Source: an uncultured Caulobacterales bacterium (GTDB lineage Bacteria; Pseudomonadota; Alphaproteobacteria; Caulobacterales; Caulobacteraceae). From it: a stretch of DNA of 13,007 bases. The position numbers and the translations under genes are program-made. The stretch covers positions 1-13,007 of the forward strand of contig CAIUZX010000343.1 of NCBI GenBank assembly GCA_903903715.1, given 5' to 3'. Numbering within the stretch: the stretch's first letter is position 1; every line of letters starts with the position of its first letter. Shown here in pieces: positions 1 to 6,958 of this stretch. Below the pieces are notes generated by a model. The model was not told the DNA's origin. It did no database searches and was given only the letters and a program-made list of their open reading frames with translations.

Positions 1-305
1 AGCGAGCCCTCGCACGCGGCCAGACTGCGGCTGACCTCATAGGCGAAGTCGACGTGGCCGGGGGTGTCGATCAGGTTGAGGACGTATTCGAGACCATCCT
101 TGGCCTTGTAGTGCAGGCGCACCGTCTGAGCCTTGATGGTGATGCCCCGCTCGCGCTCGATCTCCATATTGTCGAGCACCTGCTCCTTCATCTCCCGGGC
201 GGTCAGGCCGCCGGTTTCCTGGATGAGTCGGTCGGAGAGGGTGGACTTGCCGTGGTCGATATGGGCGACGACGGAAAAGTTGCGGATCTGGGCTATAGGG
301 GTCAT
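1..305 (-). CDS. lepA: Elongation factor 4 (LepA), N-terminal part, runs off left edge
   Basis: This is a ribosome-associated translational GTPase, described as promoting back-translocation or aiding initiation and ribosome assembly. About 101 codons are visible, beginning MTPIAQIRNF. The G1 P-loop AHIDHGKST is at residues 14-22. The switch I region follows with ERERGITIKAQ, and the G3 motif DTPGH after it. The run from DTPGH to SRSLAACEGS is typical of LepA; TypA/BipA has different switch I and G3 surroundings, so I prefer LepA. The start is the ATG read leftward at 305-303. An in-frame TAA lies only four codons upstream, and no other ATG fits. No good Shine-Dalgarno is visible in front of it. 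The gene is divergent from eipA. The rest of the protein (domains II-V and the C-terminal domain) lies outside the window. Confidence 0.96.
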   Translation of the reverse strand, partial: MTPIAQIRNFSVVAHIDHGKSTLSDRLIQETGGLTAREMKEQVLDNMEIERERGITIKAQTVRLHYKAKDGLEYVLNLIDTPGHVDFAYEVSRSLAACEGS

Positions 306-311
306 GGGCTG

Positions 312-340
312 CGCTTAGCATCGGCCCGGGCTCACGCCAA
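312..340 (-). promoter_or_regulatory. Candidate lepA promoter, possibly giving a leaderless mRNA
   Basis: Reading leftward, TTGGCGT (340-334) is followed after 14 nt by GCTAAGCG (319-312). This loosely resembles the Caulobacter housekeeping pattern TTGACGS-N10-14-GCTANAWC, with 5 of 8 matches in the -10 block. Transcription starting about 7 nt past the -10 would begin at or next to the lepA ATG, which has no visible Shine-Dalgarno. This is a weak motif match made by eye. Confidence 0.22.
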
Positions 341-357
341 GCGAAGCTCGCCTGAGA

Positions 358-412
358 TTGACGGCGTATGGCGTTGACGGATCGCGATTTCGCCGCATTG
401 CTCACCTAGAAC
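358..412 (+). promoter_or_regulatory. Candidate eipA promoter region
   Basis: The lepA-eipA divergent gap (306-469) holds CCTAGAAC at 405-412, matching 7 of 8 positions of the alphaproteobacterial -10 pattern GCTANAWC. TTGACGG occurs twice upstream (358-364 and 374-380), repeated 16 bp apart. Both copies are too far from the -10 (about 24 nt or more) for a standard spacer, so either the -35 is poor or the -10 assignment is wrong. A start near 419 would give a leader of about 50 nt. Confidence 0.25.
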
Positions 413-469
413 TGCTACTCCGGACCTACGAGATTCGCGGCGAAAGCCGACCATTGCGGGAGACGCGCC

Positions 470-1090
470 TTGGACCGACGCAAACTGATCATAACGGGGG
501 CGAGCCTCGCCGGGCTCACTGCAGCAGGCGCTACGGCCGATGCGCAGGACGCCGCCAACACCCTGCCGCCCCCCGGCGGGCCGAAGTACAGCAATACCGA
601 GAAGGCGCCGAGCTTCGAAAAGGACGAAATCGTCCACGCCGCGTCCGATTTCCTGGGCGTCACCGCTGAAGCGGCGGGATCCGCGATCGAGCGCATCTTC
701 TCCGAGAACGGGCGCCCCACCGGCTATATCGCGGGCGAAGAGACCGCGGGCGCGGTCACGGTGGGCCTGCGCTATGGTAAGGGCCTGCTCTATATGAAGA
801 ACAAGCCGACCCAGCGGGTGTTCTGGCAGGGGCCGTCTATCGGCTTTGACCTTCGGATCAACGCCAGCCGGGTTTTCACCCTGTGTTATAACCTCCAGTA
901 CCCGGACGCGATCTATCAGCGCTTCCCGGGGGTTGAGGGCTCGGCCTATTTCATCGGCGGTCTCGGCGTGAACTATCAGCGCGCCAACGAGATCACCCTG
1001 GCGCCGATCCGCGCAGGCGTCGGCATGGGGGCGGGGGCGAATGTTGGCTATCTCTCCTACAGCCGCAAGCGCCACTGGCTGCCCTTCTGA
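470..1090 (+). CDS. eipA: EipA-like envelope integrity protein (DUF1134)
   Basis: A small secreted protein of 206 aa. Residues 1-26 are a signal peptide (DRRKLIITG n-region, Ala/Gly-rich core, likely cut after ADA at 25). The twin Arg at positions 3-4 is Tat-like, but Sec export is equally possible. Residues 50-206 match the DUF1134 fold: GYIAGE (86-91), GLRYGKGLLY (99-108), VFWQGPSIGFD (117-127), YPDAIYQRFPGVEGSAY (144-160), and a glycine-rich end finishing HWLPF. In Brucella, from memory, EipA is a periplasmic beta-barrel-like protein needed for cell-envelope integrity and genetically linked to O-polysaccharide synthesis. The start is TTG at 470, preceded by GGGAG (458-462) at good spacing. 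The downstream glycosyltransferase begins 1 nt after its stop, so the two are probably co-translated. Confidence 0.9.
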   Translation: MDRRKLIITGASLAGLTAAGATADAQDAANTLPPPGGPKYSNTEKAPSFEKDEIVHAASDFLGVTAEAAGSAIERIFSENGRPTGYIAGEETAGAVTVGLRYGKGLLYMKNKPTQRVFWQGPSIGFDLRINASRVFTLCYNLQYPDAIYQRFPGVEGSAYFIGGLGVNYQRANEITLAPIRAGVGMGAGANVGYLSYSRKRHWLPF

Positions 1091-1091
1091 T

Positions 1092-2279
1092 TTGACTGAT
1101 CCGTCGACTTTTCCGTTGCTCCAGGGTCTCACGGTCCTGCAGGTGACGCCGGCGCTGGATACCGGCGGGGTGGAGCAGACCACCCTCGACCTCGTGCGCG
1201 CCATCCGCGAGGCGGGGGGGCGGGCGCTGGTCGCCTCGGCGGGCGGCGGGATGGAGCCGGAGCTTAGCGCGAGGGGCGGGGAGCTGATCCGCCTGCCCGT
1301 CGACACCAAGAATCCGCTGACCATGCTCGCGAACGGCCAGGCGCTGAAGGCCCTCATGGAGCGGGAGACAGTCAGCCTCGTCCACATCCGCAGCCGCGCG
1401 CCGGCCTTTGCAGCCCTCTGGGCCGCGAGGGCGACGAAGACGCCCGTCGTGACCACCTATCACGGCGTCTATGGCGGAAGGACGGCGATCAAGCGCTGGT
1501 ACAACGGGGTGATGACGCGGGGCGATCACACCATCGCCAATTCCGACTTCACCCGCGACCATGTGCTGGCGACGCATCCGGTGACGCCGAGCGACGTGAC
1601 CTCCATCCCCCGCGGCGTCGATCTCGCCCGCTTTTCTGCGGACCTCGTGTCGCCCGAGCGGGTCGCCGCCCAGCGCGCGGCCTTCGGTCTGGCGGAGGGC
1701 GACATGCGCCCCAGCTTCCTTCTCGCCGGGCGCCTGACCCGCTGGAAGGGGCAGGGGCTCATCGTCGAGGCGCTGGCGGCGATGGACAGGGCCGGGGCGC
1801 CGCCGGTGGTGGTCGTGTTCGCGGGCTCCGATCAGGGCCGTACGGCCTACAGCGCCGAACTTACCGAAGCCGCCAAGGCCGCTGGTTTGGCGGAGCGGGT
1901 GCGCATGGTCGGGCACTGCACCGATATGCCCGCCGCGTACCTCGCCTGTGATTTCGCGCTCGCCCCGTCGTTGGAGCCGGAAGCCTTCGGTCGCACGGCG
2001 GTGGAGCCGCAGGCGATGGGACGCCCGGTGCTGGCCGCCCTCCATGGTGCCGCGACCGAGACGGTGGTGGATGGGGTCAGCGGCTGGCTGGTTGCGCCGG
2101 GATCGACGGACGCCTGGGCCGAAGCCATGACGACGGCGGCGCTCACGACGCCTGACCAGCGTACGGCGATGGGGCAGGCCGGGCGCGAGCGGGTGCGGCG
2201 GCTCTATTCGCTGGAGACGATGTGCGCGCGCACCCTCGAGGTCTATCGCCGCGTGCTCAAGGGCGGCGGCGGCGCCTGA
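1092..2279 (+). CDS. GT4-family glycosyltransferase
   Basis: A probable retaining GT-B glycosyltransferase that moves a nucleotide-sugar residue onto an envelope glycan such as LPS core. The acceptor cannot be told from sequence. With the TTG start it has 395 aa. The N-terminal Rossmann half carries VLQVTPALDTGGVEQTT, the family's first glycine loop. The middle has NSDFTRDH and IPRGVDLARF. The C-terminal half opens with LAGRLTRWKGQ and carries the EX7E motif at Glu297 and Glu305 (EAFGRTAVE), followed by GRPVLA. The start is uncertain. TTG 1092 sits just past the eipA stop and TTG 1116 is possible. ATG 1041, inside eipA, would add 17 residues that do not look like this family. None has a strong Shine-Dalgarno, so reinitiation after eipA is likely. 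The end overlaps the GT9 start by one base (TGATG). Confidence 0.9.
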   Translation: MTDPSTFPLLQGLTVLQVTPALDTGGVEQTTLDLVRAIREAGGRALVASAGGGMEPELSARGGELIRLPVDTKNPLTMLANGQALKALMERETVSLVHIRSRAPAFAALWAARATKTPVVTTYHGVYGGRTAIKRWYNGVMTRGDHTIANSDFTRDHVLATHPVTPSDVTSIPRGVDLARFSADLVSPERVAAQRAAFGLAEGDMRPSFLLAGRLTRWKGQGLIVEALAAMDRAGAPPVVVVFAGSDQGRTAYSAELTEAAKAAGLAERVRMVGHCTDMPAAYLACDFALAPSLEPEAFGRTAVEPQAMGRPVLAALHGAATETVVDGVSGWLVAPGSTDAWAEAMTTAALTTPDQRTAMGQAGRERVRRLYSLETMCARTLEVYRRVLKGGGGA

Positions 2280-3238
2280 TGCGCATCCTCGTCATCAAGC
2301 TGGCGGCGCTCGGCGACGTGGTTCTGGCCTTCGCCGCCATGCAGCGCATCCGCAAGGCGCATGCAGGCGCGCACATCACCCTTCTGACCACGCCGCCCTT
2401 TGAAGCGCTGGCTCGGGAGAGCGGTCTGTTCGATGAGATCTGGACGGACGGGCGGCCCAAGGGTCTCCTGCCTGAGATCGCCATGCTGCGACGTCTTCGG
2501 CGGGCGAAGTTCAACCGGGTCTATGACCTCCAGACTTCCAGCCGCTCCAGCCGCTATTTCTACGGGCTTTTGCCGAAGCCTCCTGAGTGGTCGGGTATCG
2601 CGTTCGGCGCCTCCCACCCCCACGCCAATCCCAACCGCGACCAGATGCATACGCTGGAGCGGCAGGCGGATCAGCTCATGGCTGCAGGGATCTGGCCGGA
2701 CGCGCCGATCACGCCCGGAACGGCGCCGCCGCCGGATCTGCAGTTCATGCTGGCGAGCGTTGATCTCCGCCTGTCGCCGAAGAGCTTTAGCCTGGAGGGG
2801 CCGTTTGCGTTGCTCATCCCGGGCGCGTCGCCGCATCGCCCGCAGAAGCGATGGCCGGCCGACCGTTACGGCTTGCTGGCGCAGAAGCTGGCGGGGCAGG
2901 GGATGGCCGTCGCCGTGATCGGGGGGCCGGGCGAAGCGGTGCTGGCGCAGCGGATCAAGGCCCTCGCACACGACGTGATCGACCTCACGGGCAAGACCGA
3001 TATTGCGCAGGTTGCGGCCCTCGGCGCCCGGGCGAGCCTTGCCGTCGGCAACGACACCGGACCGACGCACCTGATCGCTGCAGCCGGTGCGCCGACAGTC
3101 GTCGTCTTCTCCGCCGACTCCGATCCGGCCCTCTGCGCGCCCCGCGGACCGAGCGTTTGTGTGCTTCGGCGGCCACTTTTGAGTGATCTCGACGTGAATA
3201 CCGTTCTGGACGCCGTCGCAAGTGTCAGTGCGCCTTGA
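2279..3238 (+). CDS. GT9-family (heptosyltransferase-like) glycosyltransferase
   Basis: 319 aa, similar to ADP-heptose:LPS heptosyltransferases (WaaC/WaaF family, GT-B fold), which build the inner core of lipopolysaccharide at the cytoplasmic face of the membrane. It begins MRILVIKLAALGDVV, with the family's conserved N-terminal Asp (Asp13). The second domain has LIPGASPHRPQKRWP, then VIGGPGE, then DLTGKTDIAQVAALG, and the diagnostic GNDTGPTHLIAAAG at 257-270 that binds the nucleotide sugar. The ATG at 2279 overlaps the stop of the GT4 gene. A longer reading from GTG 2222 adds 19 Arg-rich residues that overlap the GT4 gene and do not look like this family. Which sugar it transfers is not determined; heptose is an inference from the family. 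The infC promoter region begins at its stop codon. Confidence 0.9.
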   Translation: MRILVIKLAALGDVVLAFAAMQRIRKAHAGAHITLLTTPPFEALARESGLFDEIWTDGRPKGLLPEIAMLRRLRRAKFNRVYDLQTSSRSSRYFYGLLPKPPEWSGIAFGASHPHANPNRDQMHTLERQADQLMAAGIWPDAPITPGTAPPPDLQFMLASVDLRLSPKSFSLEGPFALLIPGASPHRPQKRWPADRYGLLAQKLAGQGMAVAVIGGPGEAVLAQRIKALAHDVIDLTGKTDIAQVAALGARASLAVGNDTGPTHLIAAAGAPTVVVFSADSDPALCAPRGPSVCVLRRPLLSDLDVNTVLDAVASVSAP

Positions 3239-3263
3239 ACTTTACGTAAATATTTTCCATATT
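3235..3263 (+). promoter_or_regulatory. Probable infC promoter
   Basis: TTGAAC at 3235-3240 is followed by a 17-bp spacer and CATATT at 3258-3263 (4 of 6 matches each to TTGACA and TATAAT). The segment 3239-3266 is a sharp AT-rich patch in otherwise GC-rich DNA. It also contains the perfect palindrome TTTACGTAAA (3241-3250). The -35 overlaps the stop codon of the GT9 gene. The implied leader to the infC start is about 60 nt. Confidence 0.45.
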
Positions 3264-3319
3264 TAATGGGTGGGAATCGGAGCAGTCGCATTCCGCCCGC
3301 CGTCACATCAACAGAACCC

Positions 3320-3334
3320 GGAGACCACCCTATT
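3320..3334 (+). promoter_or_regulatory. Shine-Dalgarno and AUU initiation codon of infC
   Basis: GGAGA at 3320-3324 lies 7 nt before ATT at 3332-3334, ideal spacing for initiation. The same GGAGA is 19 nt from the next in-frame ATG (3344), too far. The codons after ATT read Arg-Arg-Pro, matching the MRRP start common among alphaproteobacterial IF3 proteins. This decides the infC start. Confidence 0.75.
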
Positions 3335-3865
3335 CGCCGCCCCATGCAAACTCCGCCGACCAAGGATGGTCCGCGCATCAACGATGACATCCGCGTCCCT
3401 CGGGTGCTTCTGATCGATCAAAACGGCGAAAAACAGGGCGTCATGCCGACGAGCTCCGCGCTGGAAGCAGCGGAGGAAGCGGGTCTGGATCTGGTTGAGG
3501 TCTCTCCCAACTCCGACCCGCCGGTCTGCAAGATCCTCGACTACGGCAAGTACAAGTTCCAGGAACAAAAGAAAAAGAACGAGGCGCGCAAGCGCCAGAA
3601 AGTCGTGGAAATCAAGGAAATCAAGCTTCGGCCCAATATCGACACCCATGACTATGAGGTGAAGGCCAAGGCGATGAACCGCTTCTTTGAAGAAGGCGAC
3701 AAGGTCAAGGTGACCCTTCGCTTCCGCGGCCGTGAACTGGCGCACCCGGAACTGGGCATGAAGCTGCTTCAACAGGTGAAGCTGGACTTCGATCCCATCG
3801 CGAAGGTCGAATATGAACCTCGCATGGAAGGCAAGCAGATGATCATGATCCTCGCGCCGCGCTGA
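3332..3865 (+). CDS. infC: Translation initiation factor IF-3
   Basis: IF3 binds the 30S subunit, blocks 50S joining and checks the start codon and initiator tRNA. From the ATT start it is 177 aa, close to the 180 of E. coli. The N-terminal domain has GPRINDDIRVPRVLLID and LDLVEVSPNSDPPVCKILDYGKYK. A Lys/Arg-rich linker follows (EQKKKNEARKRQK), then the C-terminal domain with EIKLRPNIDTHDYEVKAK and KVTLRFRGRE, ending MIMILAPR. A conventional ATG at 3344 would drop the first four residues. The rare AUU start is the known basis of IF3 autocontrol in E. coli, because IF3 rejects non-canonical start codons; the same control is inferred here. The gene has its own promoter and terminator and is not next to rpmI-rplT. 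Confidence 0.96.
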   Translation: MRRPMQTPPTKDGPRINDDIRVPRVLLIDQNGEKQGVMPTSSALEAAEEAGLDLVEVSPNSDPPVCKILDYGKYKFQEQKKKNEARKRQKVVEIKEIKLRPNIDTHDYEVKAKAMNRFFEEGDKVKVTLRFRGRELAHPELGMKLLQQVKLDFDPIAKVEYEPRMEGKQMIMILAPR

Positions 3866-3897
3866 TCTGCGCGCCGAGGTTCATGACTGAAGTTCAG

Positions 3898-3933
3898 GGC
3901 CGTCTCTCCTCTGGAGGGGCGGCCTTTTTCTTT
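3898..3933 (+). terminator. Intrinsic terminator after infC
   Basis: Arms 3898-3909 and 3913-3924 form a 12-bp stem (two G-U pairs) around a TCT loop, followed directly by TTTTTCTTT. It lies 33 nt past the infC stop. This is the clearest Rho-independent terminator in the window and makes infC a single-gene transcript or the end of one. Confidence 0.9.
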
Positions 3934-4036
3934 GAATTCACCGAATTTGGCGTAGCTGTTGTCACGGCCCCCTCGACAGACGCGCGCATAAGATGGATCG
4001 TAGCGGTCCAGTGTCGCCTTTTGGGGGAGAGTTCGC

Positions 4037-6040
4037 GTGGTCAGGTCTTCGGAAAGATCTGCGGCTGCAGTGGCGGTCAGCATCCTGGTGTCCCTCGCGG
4101 TCCTCAGCAATGCGACGGCGGAGGAGGCGAAGTCCGCCGCCGATCCGGCCAGGACGCTCGAGGCGTTCGGTCGCCTGCCGCTGATCACCGACATCGCCCT
4201 GTCACCGGACGGCGGGCAGGTGGCGCAGGTGGCGCACAAGGCTGACAGCATGATGCTCCTGATCACGGACGCCGCGACGCACAAGCCGTTGCACAGGTCT
4301 TCGCTCCCCAACATCAAGGTGCGCGGCCTCTACTGGATCAACGATCATCGTTTGGTGGCCCTGCGCTCGACGGCGACCACGGTGTGGGGGCTCCAAAACG
4401 GCAAAAAGGAGTGGATGCAAGGCTTCGAGATCGACCTGAAGGCGAACAAGGCGATCCCGTTTCTCGAGAAATTTGACGCCGGGCTTGAGCATCGTGGCGT
4501 CTCTGAAACCATGAACACTGTGACGATGCCGCCGATCGTCACGCCGGGACCGAACGGGGAGCCGCGGCTGATCGTGGGCGGCATTGTGTTCCCGGACAGT
4601 CACGGCGTGCTCGCGCTTTTCCACCAGGATGGGTGGCGGTCCAGCCTGTTTGTCCAGGGACGGCTCGAAACCGATGACTGGGCGATTTCGCCGCAGGGCG
4701 AGTTGATCGGTCGCATCGACTATAACCGGGAGACCGGCGCCTGGACGATCTTCGCCGGACCGAACAAGGGCGCGCTTAAAGCGGTCAGGACAGGGAGCGA
4801 TCCTTATGGATCACCTGTATTCACGGGCGTGTCGCAGGATGGCGAAACCCTCTATGTCGAGAACGTCGAAACGGACGGTAACCCGCTCTATCGTCTTCGC
4901 GTCGCGGATCGCAGCCTCGACAGGGTGGATGAGAAGCTGTCCGGCGGGCGCGTCTTCACCGAAAGGTCGACCCAGATCGCTCTGGGCTACCTTAGATCCG
5001 GCGAAGATGGCGCGGACTACACCTTCTTCGACCCTAAGGACCAGAAGCTTTGGACGGGGATCCTGAAGGCGTTCAAGGACGCCAAGGTGGAGTTTGAGTC
5101 CATGTCGGCCGACCGGTCGAAGATCCTGATCAAGGTCTTCGGCGGAGACTGGGGCTATTCCTATCTGCTGGTCGACCGCAAGACCTTCAAGGCCGACTTT
5201 TACGCCGACGTCTATGACGGGATCGGACCGGATCAGATCTCACCCCAGACCCTCACCCGCTACAAGGCGGCGGACGGGTTCAACATTCCCGCCTATCTGA
5301 CCCTGCCGAAAGGCAAGACCCCGAAGGGCCTTCCCCTGATCGTGCTGCCGCACGGCGGTCCGTTTGCGCGGGACTATATGGGCTTTGACTGGTGGTCGCA
5401 GGCCTACGCCTCGCGGGGTTACGCCGTCCTGCAGCCGCAGTTTCGCGGATCGGACGGGTTCGGGAAGGCGCATCTGGAAGCGGGGTATGGCGAATACGGC
5501 CGCAAGATGCAGACCGACCTGTCCGATGGCGTCGCCGAGCTGGCGAGACAGGGCGTCGTCGATCCCCGGCGCGTGGCCATAGTTGGCGCTTCCTACGGCG
5601 GCTATGCGGCGCTGGCGGGCGTGGCGTTCCAGAAGGACATCTACCGCTGCGCCGTGTCCGTGGCGGGACCGGCGGACATGTATCGCCACCAGGACTATAT
5701 CGCCGAGAAGAACAACTGGTATAGCCGCAACCCGGCCACCCGCTATTGGCGGAACTACCTGCAAGTGAAGTCGGACCACGATAGCCGACTGGGCGAGATT
5801 TCTCCCGCCCTGCATGCGGACGGGGTCTCGGTCCCGGTCATGCTGATCCACGGTAAGGACGACACGGTGGTCCCGTTCGACCAGAGCCGGAAGATGGAGC
5901 GGGCGCTGAAGGCGCTGAACAGCCCCGTCGAGTTTGTCGAGATGAAGGGGGAGGATCACTGGCTGTCGAACAGCGAAACGCGCCTGCAGATGCTGACGAG
6001 TTCGGTGAAGTTCCTGGAGACCTGCAACCCGGTTGGGTGA
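4037..6040 (+). CDS. Secreted S9-family (prolyl oligopeptidase-type) serine peptidase
   Basis: 667 aa, probably exported. Residues 1-28 form a signal peptide ending NATA. Residues of about 40-410 are a beta-propeller-like domain with repeated short strands, including a TolB-like ALSPDGGQVAQV. The alpha/beta-hydrolase peptidase domain starts near 430. It has HGGPFARDYMGFDWW, then FRGSDGFGKA, then the nucleophile elbow GASYGG with Ser519. Asp609 follows in HGKDDTVVP, and His641 in GEDHWLS, so the catalytic triad is complete. The family cleaves peptides as dipeptidyl or acylaminoacyl peptidases; the exact specificity is not readable. The start is GTG 4037 with GGGGGAGA (4023-4030) 6 nt upstream. 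The 171-nt gap behind infC holds the terminator and only weak promoter-like pieces (TTGTCA 3959-3964, CATAAG 3988-3993, 23-nt spacer). The gene ends 6 bp from a convergent gene. Confidence 0.93.
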   Translation: MVRSSERSAAAVAVSILVSLAVLSNATAEEAKSAADPARTLEAFGRLPLITDIALSPDGGQVAQVAHKADSMMLLITDAATHKPLHRSSLPNIKVRGLYWINDHRLVALRSTATTVWGLQNGKKEWMQGFEIDLKANKAIPFLEKFDAGLEHRGVSETMNTVTMPPIVTPGPNGEPRLIVGGIVFPDSHGVLALFHQDGWRSSLFVQGRLETDDWAISPQGELIGRIDYNRETGAWTIFAGPNKGALKAVRTGSDPYGSPVFTGVSQDGETLYVENVETDGNPLYRLRVADRSLDRVDEKLSGGRVFTERSTQIALGYLRSGEDGADYTFFDPKDQKLWTGILKAFKDAKVEFESMSADRSKILIKVFGGDWGYSYLLVDRKTFKADFYADVYDGIGPDQISPQTLTRYKAADGFNIPAYLTLPKGKTPKGLPLIVLPHGGPFARDYMGFDWWSQAYASRGYAVLQPQFRGSDGFGKAHLEAGYGEYGRKMQTDLSDGVAELARQGVVDPRRVAIVGASYGGYAALAGVAFQKDIYRCAVSVAGPADMYRHQDYIAEKNNWYSRNPATRYWRNYLQVKSDHDSRLGEISPALHADGVSVPVMLIHGKDDTVVPFDQSRKMERALKALNSPVEFVEMKGEDHWLSNSETRLQMLTSSVKFLETCNPVG

Positions 6041-6046
6041 TGAGGT

Positions 6047-6958
6047 CTAGAAGCTGTGCATCTGCTTGTGCAGGTCTTTGAGGAAGCCCACGACATTCTT
6101 CTCGGTCCAGGACGCGTTGAGGGAACTGATCGCCTTGGAATAGAAGCGCCCGAGTTCGGTAGGGCTCGGCGGTCGCTTGTTCAAGCCGGGCCATGCCGGG
6201 GTGGAGTAAGGTCCCCGAAGCACGGGACCGGGGCCCGGTGGGCCGGGAACCGAGGGCGGCGGCGGTATCGCGCCCGTCAACTCCTTCAAATCGACAAAGC
6301 CGGTGGAACTCGGACAGTCGCAGATGATGCGCGTCTTGCTGTCCATATCCTGAATGTTCACTTCCACGAACGCGTGGGTCTGTCCGACGACGATCGGAAA
6401 TCGGCGCTGCGCAGGCGTGTTCAGGGGGATGGGTGATCCGGCCAGGAACGGCGTAGGCGGCGCCCCGCCCGGCACATTTGCGCCCGGGATGCCGACGGCG
6501 CCAACGGGTTCTATGCCTGGCTGCTGGATGGTCGTGATGTGGTGAGGATGGTTGCTCGCGGCCGTGCCGGAGATGGTGATGGTGTGCTGAAACGGGCTCT
6601 TCAGATGGTCGCATTTGTTGGCCAGGCAGTACCGAACCTGCAGTAATTCGAGGTCAAGTTTTCTCGCCGGCGCGTTCGGGTCGAGAACGCTGACGAGGTC
6701 CTCCACCCAGGGATGGGACAGGGTCGCGCCGGCGACGACCTTGGCCAGCGGTCCAAGGATAACCCCCAGATCGGCCATCAGAAGACCGTGCACGGCTACC
6801 GGTGAGGACCCGGCTCCGATCGCCTGCACGGCCGTGTTGATCTTTTCCCGAGCGCGTTCAAACAGGCGCTTGTATCGAAACGCTCTCCAACGCGGCTCAA
6901 GGAACAACCAGAGGGCGCCGATCAACGCCAGCGCCAGCAAGATCAGCCAACTCTTCAT
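6047..6958 (-). CDS. Unrecognised membrane-anchored protein with proline-rich linker
   Basis: I do not recognise this 303-aa protein. Residues 2-20 are a strongly hydrophobic segment (WLILLALALIGALWLFL) with positive residues after it (RWRAFRYKR), suggesting a single N-terminal anchor. Topology is uncertain; the flanking charges favour the C-terminal part being cytoplasmic. Residues 30-110 look helical. Two cysteine pairs occur (CLANKC 111-116, CDC 213-215). Residues 137-180 are low-complexity Gly/Pro/Ile. Residues 185-225 look like beta strands. Residues 231-266 are strongly proline-rich. The C-terminal 35 residues look like an amphipathic helix. The start is placed at ATG 6958 because the hydrophobic segment begins there; ATG 7018 would add 20 residues. 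Neither has a strong Shine-Dalgarno. It is convergent with the S9 peptidase gene. Coherent domain-like composition over 300 codons argues for a real gene. Confidence 0.75.
   Translation of the reverse strand: MKSWLILLALALIGALWLFLEPRWRAFRYKRLFERAREKINTAVQAIGAGSSPVAVHGLLMADLGVILGPLAKVVAGATLSHPWVEDLVSVLDPNAPARKLDLELLQVRYCLANKCDHLKSPFQHTITISGTAASNHPHHITTIQQPGIEPVGAVGIPGANVPGGAPPTPFLAGSPIPLNTPAQRRFPIVVGQTHAFVEVNIQDMDSKTRIICDCPSSTGFVDLKELTGAIPPPPSVPGPPGPGPVLRGPYSTPAWPGLNKRPPSPTELGRFYSKAISSLNASWTEKNVVGFLKDLHKQMHSF

Noticed and set aside
1..305. TypA/BipA as identity of the left-edge GTPase
   Set aside because: The switch I to G3 stretch (ERERGITIKAQ to SRSLAACEG) fits LepA, not TypA.
332..1456. 374-codon leftward open frame over eipA and the GT4 gene
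   Set aside because: Antisense shadow in GC-rich DNA; Arg/Ala/Gly-rich without domain patterns, while the rightward genes have clear family motifs.
993..2045. 350-codon leftward open frame opposite the GT4 gene
   Set aside because: His/Arg/Gly-rich product with no recognisable motif; typical codon-complement artefact.
3241..3250. Palindrome TTTACGTAAA as an operator
   Set aside because: Only 10 bp, inside a likely promoter spacer, with no second copy nearby; too little to call a binding site.
3266..3343. Upstream extension of infC to ATG 3266
   Set aside because: It overlaps the AT-rich promoter region, adds residues unlike IF3, and has no Shine-Dalgarno.
5240..5959. 239-codon leftward open frame opposite the peptidase catalytic domain
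   Set aside because: It mirrors a strongly conserved coding region whose catalytic triad is intact.
6217..6245. GC palindrome ACCGGGGCCCGGT as a terminator of the peptidase gene
   Set aside because: It lies in the Pro/Gly codons of the opposite gene and has no T-tract.
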